A program made the position numbers and the translations under genes. From NCBI GenBank assembly GCA_944392235.1, contig CALXVZ010000002.1, forward strand, positions 1-64,000: a stretch of 64,000 bases of DNA. Reading direction: 5' to 3'. Below the pieces are notes generated by a model. The model was not told where the DNA came from and made no database searches. It was given only the letters and a program-made list of their open reading frames with translations. Positions within the stretch are counted from its first letter, which is position 1. The number at the start of each line of letters is the position of its first letter. The stretch is from an uncultured Alphaproteobacteria bacterium (GTDB lineage: Bacteria; Pseudomonadota; Alphaproteobacteria; RF32; CAG-239). Shown one piece after another: positions 8,118-17,441 of the stretch.

Positions 8118-9371
8118 TTACGGAGCACTTTTTTTCTTATACAAATATAAGCAAAAGCAAGCTCCTGGCAAGGTCAATAAAGCACTAACAACAAAAAACT
8201 CAGGCCAAGATGTTTTATCAAGCACCCAACCAGAAGTCGAGGCAAATACATCACGAGCGAACCCAGGAAGAGAGGATAATAAAGCATATTGCGTAGCTGT
8301 GTGTCCTTTGTTACAAAGAACAGACATAAAAGCAATGATAGCTGTTGTAGCCATACCCGAAGAAAGATTTTCAAGAGAAATAGTAAATATCAAAAACCAA
8401 ACATTATGACCAATAAAGTAAAGAGGGATATAAAGAGCCGTTGTTAGACCTTGCACAAAAGCAAAAATCAATAAACCACGCAATAAACCAACTTTTCCTA
8501 AAAAACAGCCCCCCAATATACCCCCAACAATTGTAGCCCCCATACCATAAAGTTTAGAAATATAAGCTATTTCAGTTTTCGTAAATCCAAGATCATCATA
8601 AAAAGGATATGCCATAGGAGCAAAGTATGCATCACTCAGGCGATAGCAAAACACAATAAATAAAGCTACAAGCCAATATTCATTCTTCATAAATTGTTTA
8701 AACGGTTCAACAACTGCATATTTTAAAAAGCCGATTTTCATTTTCGTATCATCATTAATTTCAGTTTTAGGCTCTTTAGAGATTAAAACAGCAATAATAC
8801 CAATAAACAAAAGCAGAGCATTAATAAAATACACTTCATTCCAAGAAAGAACTGCAGCTAATCCAATAGCTCCTGCCCCAGAAATAACATTTCCGATTCG
8901 ATAACCAAGAACATACATAGTAGCCCCATCAATTTCTTTTTTAGGATTATGCTGAAACAATTCAACACGAAAAGCATCTAAAACAATATCTTGAGTTGCA
9001 GAGAAAAGACTAACACAAAAAGCGGCCAGAGCCATCATTAGAATACACTGATTAGGAGAAAGAAATGACAACCATAAAATGGAAAGAAACAATCCAATCT
9101 GAGAAAATATTGCCCAACTTCTTCGTTTACCTAAAACAGAAAGAAAAGGAATAGAGGTATTTTCAACAAGAGGCGCCCATAACCATTTAAAGGAATAAGG
9201 CAATCTCAACAAAGAAAAAGCTCCGATTGTACGATAAGCAATATGATAATCTTTCAACCAAAGAGATAGAGTACCGAAAACCAAAGCCAAAGGTAAACCG
9301 CTTGATAAACCAAAAGCAATCACTATAAACATTTTTTTTGAAAAATATGTAGCCCATTTATTTTTCATCAT
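8118..9371 (-). CDS. AmpG-like MFS permease
   Basis: The 417-residue polytopic protein matches the AmpG branch of the major facilitator superfamily. It has FGLSSGLPLAL in helix 1, SFKWLWAPLVE after helix 2, a basic GKRRSW turn and SATQDIVLDAFRVE in helix 4. AmpG imports anhydro-muropeptides for cell-wall recycling and beta-lactamase induction. Membership in the AmpG family is clear from these motifs, but the transported substrate is an inference. The start overlaps the end of the upstream glycosyltransferase gene by 14 bases, so the two are translated together. A second Met at 9368 is an equally possible start. Confidence 0.8.
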   Translation of the reverse strand: MMKNKWATYFSKKMFIVIAFGLSSGLPLALVFGTLSLWLKDYHIAYRTIGAFSLLRLPYSFKWLWAPLVENTSIPFLSVLGKRRSWAIFSQIGLFLSILWLSFLSPNQCILMMALAAFCVSLFSATQDIVLDAFRVELFQHNPKKEIDGATMYVLGYRIGNVISGAGAIGLAAVLSWNEVYFINALLLFIGIIAVLISKEPKTEINDDTKMKIGFLKYAVVEPFKQFMKNEYWLVALFIVFCYRLSDAYFAPMAYPFYDDLGFTKTEIAYISKLYGMGATIVGGILGGCFLGKVGLLRGLLIFAFVQGLTTALYIPLYFIGHNVWFLIFTISLENLSSGMATTAIIAFMSVLCNKGHTATQYALLSSLPGFARDVFASTSGWVLDKTSWPEFFVVSALLTLPGACFCLYLYKKKSAP

Positions 9372-10332
9372 TATCTAAATTTACCTTTTTTTCAACAATA
9401 TAAAGAGGACGTCTTTTAACCTCAATAAAGATTCTTCCAATATATTCGCCAAGAATACCCAAAATAATCATTTGGATACCACCTACGAGTAAAATAAAGA
9501 CCAATAAAGAAGCATATCCAGGAACATCTATTCCGTAAGTTATGGTTCGAATAATGATATAAAGAGCATAAAGGAGTCCCAAAAAGGAAAGTAAAGACCC
9601 CAAATAAGTCCAGATACGAAGAGGCAACGTAGTAGATGCTGTAATACCGTCAAGAGCAAAATTCCATAACTTCCAATAATTCCATTTACTTATGCCAGCA
9701 ACTCTCTTACGACGAACATATTTAACACCACAAGATTTAAAGCCAGTCCAACCAAAAATTCCCTTCATAAAGATATTTCTCTCAGGAAGTTCCAAAATAG
9801 TATCAATAATTTTCCGATCTATAAGACGATAATCACCGGCATTATAAGGAATAGGAGAACGCGTCATTAAGTTATATGTTTTATAAAAAAGTTTAGCTGT
9901 CAAGCGTTTCAAAAGCGTATCTGAAGCCCTATCATTACGGATTCCGTAAACCATATCAAAACCCTCTTCCCATTTTTCGATAAACGTCAAAATCAATTCA
10001 GGAGGATCTTGTAAATCGACATCAATTGGAATAGCAGCCCGACCGGAACAATATTTAAGTCCAGCCATAAGACCATATTCTTTGCCGAAATTACGTGAAA
10101 ATTTTAGAACTTTAATTCGATAATCATTCTGAGCAAATTTTTGCAGAATCTGAAATGTATCATCAGTAGATCCATCATCTACACAAATAATTTCATACTG
10201 ATAATTTTCCTTTTTAGCCATCGTCTGAGATATAGCATTAAAAAAGAGTTCCAAACTATCTTCTTCATTATAAACAGAAACGATAATTGAGATATCCGGT
10301 TTCTCAACAGATGATGCAAGTACCTTATTCAT
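9358..10332 (-). CDS. GtrB/ArnC-type polyprenyl-phosphate glycosyltransferase
   Basis: This is a 324-residue GT2 enzyme. The catalytic domain has SIIVSVYNEE, a VDDGSTDDT nucleotide-binding segment, a DVDLQDPPE metal site and KFSRNFGKE. Two membrane helices follow at roughly 230-255 and 265-290, and the end reads GEYIGRIFIEVKRRP. This architecture moves a sugar from a nucleotide donor to undecaprenyl phosphate at the inner membrane. The related gene at 26535-27479 sits with GtrII-like enzymes. Here it is paired with the AmpG-like permease (14-base overlap), which may reflect coupling to lipid-carrier or wall recycling. The donor sugar cannot be read from sequence. Confidence 0.88.
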   Translation of the reverse strand: MNKVLASSVEKPDISIIVSVYNEEDSLELFFNAISQTMAKKENYQYEIICVDDGSTDDTFQILQKFAQNDYRIKVLKFSRNFGKEYGLMAGLKYCSGRAAIPIDVDLQDPPELILTFIEKWEEGFDMVYGIRNDRASDTLLKRLTAKLFYKTYNLMTRSPIPYNAGDYRLIDRKIIDTILELPERNIFMKGIFGWTGFKSCGVKYVRRKRVAGISKWNYWKLWNFALDGITASTTLPLRIWTYLGSLLSFLGLLYALYIIIRTITYGIDVPGYASLLVFILLVGGIQMIILGILGEYIGRIFIEVKRRPLYIVEKKVNLDNDEK

Positions 10333-10507
10333 ATTTCAGCTCCATTTATAGCACTACAAGAAATTATTTTTTAATAAAAAATCACTCATAAATTATCAGC
10401 GAAGAAAAATCTCCGAATAAAATATCTTTTATTTGCCCTTTATTAACAGATTTAAAGTTAAGCTCTCCTTAAGAACTAAAAATTTTTTTTAATAGGAATT
10501 AAAATAA

Positions 10508-12079
10508 ATGTCATTTATCAAATCAATTGCCACATTCGGCGGATTTACAATGGTTAGTCGCATAACCGGTTTTTTAAGAGACATGGTTATAGCAAGTTTT
10601 CTTGGAGCGGGAATGGTTTCTGATGCTTTTCTTGTAGCATTCAAGTTACCAAATTTATTTCGAAGTCTTTTTGCCGAAGGAGCATTTACATCCGCATTTG
10701 TCCCCCTATTTTCTTCCAAACTTGTAGCTTCTGGACGCAACAAGTCTGTAGAATTTGCAGCAAAAGCCATTTCTTTATTAACTTTTTTCTTGGTTTTATT
10801 CACCATTATATTTGAACTATTCATGCCTTCTGTTGTAAAGGTTCTCGCTCCTGGCTTCATGGAAAATCCTGAAAAAGTAGCATTGACAATAGACTTATGC
10901 AGAATAACTTTTCCATTTTTATTATTTATTTCCATCGTTTCATTCCAAGCAGGAATTTTAAATTCATTTGACCGTTTTGCAGCCCCTGCTGCAGCACCGA
11001 TAATTTTAAACATTGGAATGATTATAGCAGGTCTTGCCTCCATAGCCTTTTTAGATATGCCTGTATATGGCATGGCCTGGAGTATCACCATAACTGGATT
11101 AATTGAAGTTATTTGGCTCAAATATTTCCTAAACAAAGACAGTATCAGAATAAAACCTGATTTACACATTTTAGCTATACTAAAAGATACCGAGATTCGC
11201 ACATTATTCAAACGAATAGGACCAGGGGTTGTCGGAGCCGGAATATATCAAATTAATATGGTTGTTGACACTATTCTTGTATCATTAGTTTCAGGAGGAG
11301 CTGTTTCTTGGTTATATTACGCAAATAGACTACAACAACTCCCATTAGGAGTAATTGGAGCAGCCATCAGCGTTGCTTTATTACCTCTTCTATCAAAAAA
11401 ATTGAAAGCAGGAGAAATAAAAGAAGCAACAAATGTTCAAGACAAAGCGATTATATACGGATTAATCATGTCATTACCAGCAGCCGTATTATTTGTATGT
11501 TTAGCCGATTCGATTATTGAATTATTATTTGAACACGGACGTTTTACTGCATCTGATACATATAAAACAGCTCTTGCATTAAAAGCTTATGCAATTGGAT
11601 TACCCTGCTATGTCATGGTCAAAGCCTTAATGCCTAATTTCTTTGCTAGAGGCGATACAAAAACACCTGTTAAATATAGCGTTGTTGTATTTATAACCAA
11701 CCTCATACTAAATTTAGCATTAATGAAACCCTTTGGGCACATTGGTATAGCAATAGCAACATCAGCCGCTGCATTTGTATCATTATATCAATACATTCAT
11801 GGATTGAAAAAAAGAGGCTACTGGAGCTTTTCCAAAGAATTAAAAAAGAAGATACTGGATATAGTCATATGCACATTAGTTATGGGAATTTTTGTTTACG
11901 GCACCCAATACTTATTAAACATCATATACCCCGACCATAACATATGGTTATTAATATTTAAGCTGGGAATTATTGGCATAATAGGACTTGCAACTTTTTT
12001 AAGCGGAGCTAGAATAAGAGGCATATTAGATATAAATGCAATTATCCGCAACATACTATCAAGGAGAAAAAGAGCATGA
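10508..12079 (+). CDS. murJ: Lipid II flippase MurJ
   Basis: MurJ moves the peptidoglycan precursor lipid II across the inner membrane. The 523-residue product has about 14 predicted helices and the family landmarks: TMVSRITGFLRDMV in the first helix, SDAFLVAFKLPNLFRSLFAEGAF, and later YYANRLQQLPLGVIGAAI and a LFEHGRFT loop. The basic residues of the central cavity are preserved in these motifs. It begins a compact plus-strand gene run; the stop overlaps the start of the DUF2333 gene (ATGA). The 175 bases upstream, shared with the divergent glycosyltransferase gene, must hold both promoters. Confidence 0.97.
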   Translation: MSFIKSIATFGGFTMVSRITGFLRDMVIASFLGAGMVSDAFLVAFKLPNLFRSLFAEGAFTSAFVPLFSSKLVASGRNKSVEFAAKAISLLTFFLVLFTIIFELFMPSVVKVLAPGFMENPEKVALTIDLCRITFPFLLFISIVSFQAGILNSFDRFAAPAAAPIILNIGMIIAGLASIAFLDMPVYGMAWSITITGLIEVIWLKYFLNKDSIRIKPDLHILAILKDTEIRTLFKRIGPGVVGAGIYQINMVVDTILVSLVSGGAVSWLYYANRLQQLPLGVIGAAISVALLPLLSKKLKAGEIKEATNVQDKAIIYGLIMSLPAAVLFVCLADSIIELLFEHGRFTASDTYKTALALKAYAIGLPCYVMVKALMPNFFARGDTKTPVKYSVVVFITNLILNLALMKPFGHIGIAIATSAAAFVSLYQYIHGLKKRGYWSFSKELKKKILDIVICTLVMGIFVYGTQYLLNIIYPDHNIWLLIFKLGIIGIIGLATFLSGARIRGILDINAIIRNILSRRKRA

Positions 12080-13137
12080 TTTCCACATTTTTAACCAAGC
12101 TAAAAATAGAGTTAAAAAGATTGCTCGGCAAATGTGTCTACGCGTGCGTATACATAAAAAACTCCTATAAAGAATTAAAAATAGCTCCACCACAAGAAAA
12201 AAATAAAAAGCGGCATAAAAACAAACTTTTAAATCTATTAATCAAATTTTCAGAGCAATGGAAAATAATTAGTTTAAGCTTAATAGGTTTCCTAGTAATT
12301 TATTATGGTATTGGTGCGGCAGTAAGTTCAAAAATTAACAACAATCTAAATTATAACATACAGATAACAGAAGAATCCCCAAGATATACGACCGAAGCTT
12401 TACGTTACATTTTAAAAACTCAAATAGATGATACAGCATGGACACCGGCTCTCCCGATTATATTCCCTGCCTCTATCCTAGATAATCTCCCCAATTTCCA
12501 AATTGGCGCAAAAGATAGTTCCAAATACCTCATAAAACGCTTATCGGTTTATCATGCGGACAATAATTTAAAAGAAGCAGCCGATTTATTAAATTATCCT
12601 GCAAACATCTGGCTATTTTCACAAACAGCAGATGATAAACTAGCTCCAGGATCAGCCAAACAATATCGCAAAGCTCTAGCAAAACTAACAGATTTTGCCA
12701 ATTCGCCAAACAATCAAAAAGCCATGGGATATAATGAATTCCTATATATTTTATCAGGACTAGAAAATATAATAGAGAAACAATTACAAAAACTAAGTCT
12801 ACAAGTTAATGAACACAACTCTGAACTACTAGATTTCAAAGCTGATAATATATTTTACTATGCTAAAGGTAATACCTTTACAGTATACTACATATTGCAA
12901 GCCCTAACCAAAGACTATCAAGATTTCATAGTAGAAACAAATGAATATGAAGATTTCATGACAGCATTAAGCTTTTTAAGAAAAGCTTGCGAATTAGAAG
13001 CTTTTTCAATAAAGAATGCCGCACCACAAGACAGTTATAGTGCTAACCATTTACTATACTTAGGTTATTACTTATCAAGAGCACAAAATTACATACAAAA
13101 GATACACAACAATATTGAAAAATTTATACGAAAGTAA
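12076..13137 (+). CDS. DUF2333 family membrane-anchored protein
   Basis: The 353-residue product has a basic N-terminal segment, one membrane helix at about residues 70-92 (ISLSLIGFLVIYYGIGA) and a long helical domain predicted on the periplasmic side. The domain carries the DUF2333 features TAWTPALPIIFP, YLIKRLSVYH, a LNYPANIWLF segment and PGSAKQYRKA. Its role is unknown; in proteobacteria the family appears in envelope-related gene groups. It overlaps murJ by four bases, implying coupled translation and a possible wall-related job. Family call is good, function is not. Confidence 0.85.
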   Translation: MISTFLTKLKIELKRLLGKCVYACVYIKNSYKELKIAPPQEKNKKRHKNKLLNLLIKFSEQWKIISLSLIGFLVIYYGIGAAVSSKINNNLNYNIQITEESPRYTTEALRYILKTQIDDTAWTPALPIIFPASILDNLPNFQIGAKDSSKYLIKRLSVYHADNNLKEAADLLNYPANIWLFSQTADDKLAPGSAKQYRKALAKLTDFANSPNNQKAMGYNEFLYILSGLENIIEKQLQKLSLQVNEHNSELLDFKADNIFYYAKGNTFTVYYILQALTKDYQDFIVETNEYEDFMTALSFLRKACELEAFSIKNAAPQDSYSANHLLYLGYYLSRAQNYIQKIHNNIEKFIRK

Positions 13138-13141
13138 AACC

Positions 13142-13666
13142 ATGGTTATTGAAGAAAAGAAATTAAGCCCTACAGAATTTCTTCTATTTTTTCCTAAGAA
13201 CATCAAACAAATTGACGTTATTTATTGTAATAAAAACCAATTCACTATAAACGCAGAAAATAGTTTAATTGAAGTATTAAATAGTTTGCAATATATTGAT
13301 GAATATTTACTCTGTTCTGATTTCATCTATATCAAAACATCATCCATATCCAAAGAAGAACAAGAAGATATCAAAGCAGTTATACTAGCGGAAATAAGCG
13401 AATATGATAACACTGCAAATATCTTAATTGGAGATAATGACCATATAAATTCGAAAATACGCATAATATTACGAGCAGTAGTTTCTCCTTTTTTAGCAAG
13501 AGATGGCGGAGATATTGAACTAGTAAGCTACACAAAAGGAATAGCCATTGTTCATTTTCTCGGAAAATGTCAAGGTTGCCCATATGCACAGAAAACATTA
13601 AAAGAAAAAGTAGAAAAAAATTTGATACATTATCTCCCCACAATCCGAGAGGTTAGAATGCAATGA
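13142..13666 (+). CDS. NifU/Nfu-type iron-sulfur scaffold protein
   Basis: The 174-residue protein has two domains. Residues 1-90 resemble the Nfu N-terminal domain (SPTEFLLFFP, a NSLQYIDEYLLCSDFIYI stretch). The C-terminal domain has the NifU-C signature: RDGGDIELVSY and CQGCPYA, whose two Cys bind a 4Fe-4S cluster in a homodimer. Such proteins deliver clusters to target enzymes. I used the ATG at 13142; a TTG at 13115 lies inside the preceding gene and is less likely. It overlaps the next gene by four bases. Confidence 0.9.
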   Translation: MVIEEKKLSPTEFLLFFPKNIKQIDVIYCNKNQFTINAENSLIEVLNSLQYIDEYLLCSDFIYIKTSSISKEEQEDIKAVILAEISEYDNTANILIGDNDHINSKIRIILRAVVSPFLARDGGDIELVSYTKGIAIVHFLGKCQGCPYAQKTLKEKVEKNLIHYLPTIREVRMQ

Positions 13667-14583
13667 TATCAAAATTTTTTTTCTACACTATTCTAATCAT
13701 TTTTTCTCTCTTGACCAATTCACCAAATTGCTTAGCACAAAAAATGAAAACAAGTGAATTTGGAGGAGCTATTTATGTAGAAGATGCAACTGTAGAAGAA
13801 GTAGAAAATTTATTCAAAAAGAACCGATATGAACGTTTTAGAGCATTAGATAATGATGAATATCCAGCAATTTTTCTAAAAACCTTACCGACAGACTTTC
13901 AAAAAATAAAATCACAAAAATATCGCAACGAACTATTTATAAGAATACTCGCCCCATTAGCGTTAAAAGTAAATGAAGAAATATCCAATGAACGCCATAG
14001 CCTATTAAGAATAGAAAGACACTACAACAAGAAAAAAGCATTAACGAAAGAAGAAATTTCAAAATTAGAAAATCTATCAACCAAATACGATTTTTTCACA
14101 AGAGCAAAAGGAAACCAGCGAATAGAAGTTCAAATAGAGAATTTAAAAAAACGAATAGATATAGTTCCTCCATCAATTCTAATAGCTGTTGCAGCAATGG
14201 AAAGCAACTGGGGATTTTCGCGTACAGCCAAAGAAGCAAACTCATTATATAAAGAAAAGGTATGGTTTACGACAGAAGGCTTAGAACCTCTTGAAAACAA
14301 AGACGATGGGTATAGATTTAAGGTATTTGATAGCTTATTGGCAAGCATGCAAAGCTATGCCCTTTCATTTAACTCCAATATAAACTATACGAATGTCTGG
14401 CAAGCACGAGAAGGATTCGCCGCTCGGCACGGAATCATTATTGGAGAAAGCATTGCATACACATTATCACAATCATCTAACCTTCCCAATTTTGCAGGAA
14501 TATTGGACTACACCACCGCATACTACGATTTATTAGCAATTGACATGGGACATTTAAAAAGAGGAAATTTAAATGACATATAA
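13663..14583 (+). CDS. Bax-like exported glucosaminidase
   Basis: The 306-residue product begins with a signal peptide (to about residue 25, SPNCLA). The C-terminal half matches the Bax/FlgJ glucosaminidase fold: VPPSILIAVAAMESNWGFS with the likely catalytic Glu, then a KVWFTTEGLEP segment and a YRFKVFDSLLASMQSYA block. It probably cleaves glycan strands of peptidoglycan in the periplasm. The N-terminal half is helical and Lys-rich, as in E. coli Bax. It overlaps both neighbours (nfu-type gene by 4 bases, gloB by 11), so translation is coupled. Confidence 0.85.
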   Translation: MISKFFFYTILIIFSLLTNSPNCLAQKMKTSEFGGAIYVEDATVEEVENLFKKNRYERFRALDNDEYPAIFLKTLPTDFQKIKSQKYRNELFIRILAPLALKVNEEISNERHSLLRIERHYNKKKALTKEEISKLENLSTKYDFFTRAKGNQRIEVQIENLKKRIDIVPPSILIAVAAMESNWGFSRTAKEANSLYKEKVWFTTEGLEPLENKDDGYRFKVFDSLLASMQSYALSFNSNINYTNVWQAREGFAARHGIIIGESIAYTLSQSSNLPNFAGILDYTTAYYDLLAIDMGHLKRGNLNDI

Positions 14584-15274
14584 AATTACACCAATACTTT
14601 GTAATGAAAAACATATGGCAAATTTTGCCTATTTAATAACCCCAGAGGGGACAAATAAAACAATAATCATAGATGCTGCCGAAGCACGTCCAATTATAAA
14701 CGAATTGGAAAAACAAAATTTAATTCCTCAATATATCTTGACCACCCACCATCACTTTGACCACGTTGAAGGAAATTTACCCCTGCAAGAGAAATACAAA
14801 TGTCCTATTATTGCACCAGAAAAAGAATTCTCACAAATTCCCGGAGCAACAATTTCAGTAAAAGATAATGAAACAATAACCCTAAATGATATAAAAATAA
14901 AAGTGATAGAAGCTCCAGGTCACACTTTAGGACATATTTTATACTATATTGAAAACGGAAATAAATTATTTACCGGAGATGTCCTTTTCAACCTATGTGT
15001 AGGAGGCTTATTTGAAGGAACCGCAGAACAAATGTTTCATAGTTTACAACGCATTAAAGAATTACCCAATAATACAGAAATATTTCCCGGACATGAATAT
15101 ACCAGAAGCTGTATTCCACATAACTTTAAAATAACTCCTGAAAGTAAAGAATACTTAAAAAAGATGTATCTTAGAGAAGAAGGAAAATTAGCCCCTTCCA
15201 CCCTATTAGAAGAAAAGCTATTTAATCCTTACTTAAAAGCAGAAACACTAAAAGACTTTTTACAAGGGGAATAA
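14573..15274 (+). CDS. gloB: Hydroxyacylglutathione hydrolase (glyoxalase II)
   Basis: This 233-residue metallo-beta-lactamase-fold enzyme hydrolyses S-lactoylglutathione, the second step of methylglyoxal detoxification. The metal motif TTHHHFDHVEGN supplies the first His/Asp ligands. Further ligands lie in APGHTLGH, FTGDVLF and FPGHEYT. The C-terminal helical glutathione-binding domain is present but shortish, as in other bacterial enzymes of 230-255 residues. It starts inside the preceding gene. Family assignment is strong; a broader thioesterase role cannot be excluded. Confidence 0.92.
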   Translation: MTYKITPILCNEKHMANFAYLITPEGTNKTIIIDAAEARPIINELEKQNLIPQYILTTHHHFDHVEGNLPLQEKYKCPIIAPEKEFSQIPGATISVKDNETITLNDIKIKVIEAPGHTLGHILYYIENGNKLFTGDVLFNLCVGGLFEGTAEQMFHSLQRIKELPNNTEIFPGHEYTRSCIPHNFKITPESKEYLKKMYLREEGKLAPSTLLEEKLFNPYLKAETLKDFLQGE

Positions 15275-15278
15275 GAAA

Positions 15279-16925
15279 ATGTTCTTTAGTTTAAGTAAAA
15301 AAATACTATTAACTTTATTAACATTTTTAATGTTGAGTGCCGGAATTTTTATAGTTTTCTTTGAAAACACTATCGGAAAAAAGATACGTAACGACCAAAC
15401 TAATCTAATTACCCGCAATCAATACGTAATAACGCTATTAAATGAAAATATCTCACTAAGACAACGTTTAAATAAGATACAACCACAAACGCCTACCGCA
15501 ACAGAAGAAAGCTTACAACAAAAACGAGAAGAATTAAGCCGAGAAAGAAAGCTAAATGAAGAATTAACCCAAAACTATGATGAGAGCTATGCCACCATCC
15601 AAGAAAGCCTAAGAATATTAGGTTTCAGTGCCTTTCTAACTATAATTTCATTAATTATTCTATGGTTTTTACTAAAACGTTGGGTAATATCCCCTGTTGA
15701 TGAATTGACAACACTATCAATTGATGTTGCCAACGGAAATTTCAGTAAGCGATTAAAAATAAAAAAAGGTAAATTTATAGATGAATTCAATACGCTAATG
15801 CAAACTATAAATTTCATGTTAAACAACATCGAAAACAATATTAATGAAATAAAAGAAAAAGAGATATTCTTGCAAAGTCTAATAGATACCTTGCCTGATG
15901 GAATAAGAGTAATCGACGAAAATTATAATATAATACTATATAACAAAGCATATGCAACCTACATGAATAAGCACTATTTATATAAAAGTGAAAAATGTTA
16001 CAAATCTTATTGTTTAGAAAGTGAAACACCCTGCAGTTCAAGTCAATATTTATGCCCCTTAAAAGAATTAAAAAAGAACAATAAGACCGAACTAAAAATA
16101 ATTCATAGCGTAAACAATCGTCCTCTATCAATAAACTCCGCACCGATACACCAAAATGGCAAATTTGGAATAGTTGAATCAATTCGTGATTTAAGCGACA
16201 ATATCAACTATTCACACCAACAAAAAATTTCCTCATTAGGCTTTTTAGCAACTTCACTTGCACATGAAATGAAAAATAACTTAGGAGCAATCAATCTTAT
16301 TTTAGACGGATTACTTCAAAAATACTATAAAGACAAAAATTCCACAGAGGAAGAAAAACAATATCTAGAGATGATCTCCAATCAAATAAAAGCATGCATA
16401 CAAGTTCCGGAAAGATTACTAAAAATCTCCCGTAACACCGAACAGAGCAAAGGATATTTCAATGTTATAAATGAAATAAATGACATTTTATCCTTACTAG
16501 ACTACGAAATAAAAAGTAAAGGAATAAATTTAATAAAGAACTTTTCAAACAACCAAGAAGAAATCTATGGCAACGAGATAGATTTCAAAATGATAATATT
16601 GAATTTAGTTCAAAATGCAATACATGCAATGCCCGATGGTGGAAATTTAGAAATAAAAACAAACGCCCAGAAAAACAATCTAATAATCAACATCAAAGAT
16701 AGCGGATACGGAATACCAGAAAATGCGATCAATCATATATTTGAACCATTTTTCACAAATTCACCACAAAAAGAAGGAAAAGGAACAGGATTAGGCTTAG
16801 CCATAGTAAAAGATTTAATCATAAAATTAGGAGCTCAAATAAGTGTAAATAGCAAAGAAAATATCGGAACAAGCTTTGAAATAACGATTCCTCGCCAAAA
16901 AACACAAAAAAAACTTGTAAAATAA
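15279..16925 (+). CDS. Orphan sensor histidine kinase with HAMP and PAS domains
   Basis: The 548-residue kinase has membrane helices at ~9-29 and ~112-132 enclosing a small coiled-coil sensor region. A HAMP domain (~133-185), a PAS domain (~200-300) and a dimerisation helix with LAHEMKNNLG follow, with phospho-acceptor His329. The ATPase domain shows LNLVQNAIHAM, KDSGYGIP, FEPFFT and GKGTGLGLAI. The PAS domain holds a cluster of Cys (KCYKSYC, TPCSSS, YLCPL) spaced like those of redox or metal-sensing PAS kinases. No response regulator gene is adjacent, so its partner is elsewhere. It starts four bases after gloB. Confidence 0.9.
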   Translation: MFFSLSKKILLTLLTFLMLSAGIFIVFFENTIGKKIRNDQTNLITRNQYVITLLNENISLRQRLNKIQPQTPTATEESLQQKREELSRERKLNEELTQNYDESYATIQESLRILGFSAFLTIISLIILWFLLKRWVISPVDELTTLSIDVANGNFSKRLKIKKGKFIDEFNTLMQTINFMLNNIENNINEIKEKEIFLQSLIDTLPDGIRVIDENYNIILYNKAYATYMNKHYLYKSEKCYKSYCLESETPCSSSQYLCPLKELKKNNKTELKIIHSVNNRPLSINSAPIHQNGKFGIVESIRDLSDNINYSHQQKISSLGFLATSLAHEMKNNLGAINLILDGLLQKYYKDKNSTEEEKQYLEMISNQIKACIQVPERLLKISRNTEQSKGYFNVINEINDILSLLDYEIKSKGINLIKNFSNNQEEIYGNEIDFKMIILNLVQNAIHAMPDGGNLEIKTNAQKNNLIINIKDSGYGIPENAINHIFEPFFTNSPQKEGKGTGLGLAIVKDLIIKLGAQISVNSKENIGTSFEITIPRQKTQKKLVK

Positions 16926-16972
16926 AAATAAGCGGTATATATAGCAAAAAAAAGAATAGATAAGGATACAAA

Positions 16973-17194
16973 ATGAGTAAAGAAGAACTTCTTGAATTTA
17001 CGGGAGATGTTATAGAAAAACTTCCCAATGCCATGTTCAGAGTAAGATTAGAGAATGGCGTTGAGATTTTAGCCCATACAGCGGGAAAGATGCGTAAATT
17101 CCGCATACGTGTAATGGTTGGAGATAAAGTTGATATAGAAATGACTCCATATGATTTGACCAAGGGACGTATAACATTCCGTCACAAAGACTAA
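16973..17194 (+). CDS. infA: Translation initiation factor IF-1
   Basis: This 73-residue OB-fold protein binds the ribosomal A site during initiation. It has the standard length and landmarks: [25 protein letters not shown] and [22 protein letters not shown] precedes the ATG. It closes the plus-strand run beginning with murJ, with 47 bases after the kinase gene, and has a strong terminator behind it. Confidence 0.98.
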   Translation: MSKEELLEFTGDVIEKLPNAMFRVRLENGVEILAHTAGKMRKFRIRVMVGDKVDIEMTPYDLTKGRITFRHKD

Positions 17195-17244
17195 CAACTA
17201 GATTTTTTAGAATATATAGAACAATCTAGTTACCAATAATTAAG

Positions 17245-17276
17245 AACACTCAATCCGAAGATTGAGTGTTTTTTTA
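17245..17276 (+). terminator. Rho-independent terminator of infA
   Basis: A perfect 10-bp stem (AACACTCAAT with ATTGAGTGTT) around CCGAAG is followed by a T-run. It separates infA from the hairpin element that follows. Confidence 0.92.
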
Positions 17277-17294
17277 TAGTTGCCTTACAGAAAA

Positions 17295-17410
17295 CCCCAA
17301 GTTTACTCGGGGGTGAATGCCAAGGTGTTGGGACAACACTGCTCCACGCCAATGAGCGTGATCAAACCGTAAGGTTTGTAGCTATTATAGAACCCCGGGT
17401 TTACCTGGGG
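17295..17410. ncRNA. Five-hairpin structured element, unidentified
   Basis: The 297 bases between infA and dnaK have no ORF but hold five stems in series between two strong terminators. They are 17295-17312 (CCCC and AGT stems around TT, one mismatch), 17325-17339 (GTGTTG/CAACAC, loop GGA), 17345-17360 (CACGC/GCGTG), 17363-17378 (CAAACC/GGTTTG closed by the GNRA-type loop GTAA) and 17393-17410 (eight pairs including one G-T, loop TT). The first and last share one design, CCCCx(R)GTTTAC(Y)xGGGG. Local GC is far above that of the flanks. I do not recognise it as tRNA, SRP, RNase P, tmRNA or 6S RNA, and the strand is undetermined. A mobile palindromic repeat is the main alternative. Confidence 0.5.
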
Positions 17411-17441
17411 ATATCTATATAAAAATAAAGCCACACAAAAC

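Noticed and set aside
8083..8409. 108-codon plus-strand frame
   Set aside because: Antisense to the 3' end of the AmpG-like gene, with no coding signal of its own.
10489..11211. 240-codon open frame on the minus strand over murJ
   Set aside because: It is antisense to murJ, has no family features, and its low complexity reflects the complementary codon pattern of murJ.
17295..17410. Possible CRISPR array or type I-E-like repeats, because hairpins read CCCC...GGGG
   Set aside because: The two similar hairpins are 98 bases apart, the sequence between them is itself structured, and no cas gene is in the window. The repeats are not identical.
17280..17420. 6S RNA, SRP RNA or tmRNA between infA and dnaK
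   Set aside because: I could not match the conserved loops of any of these; the fold is a series of short separate hairpins rather than one long closed stem.
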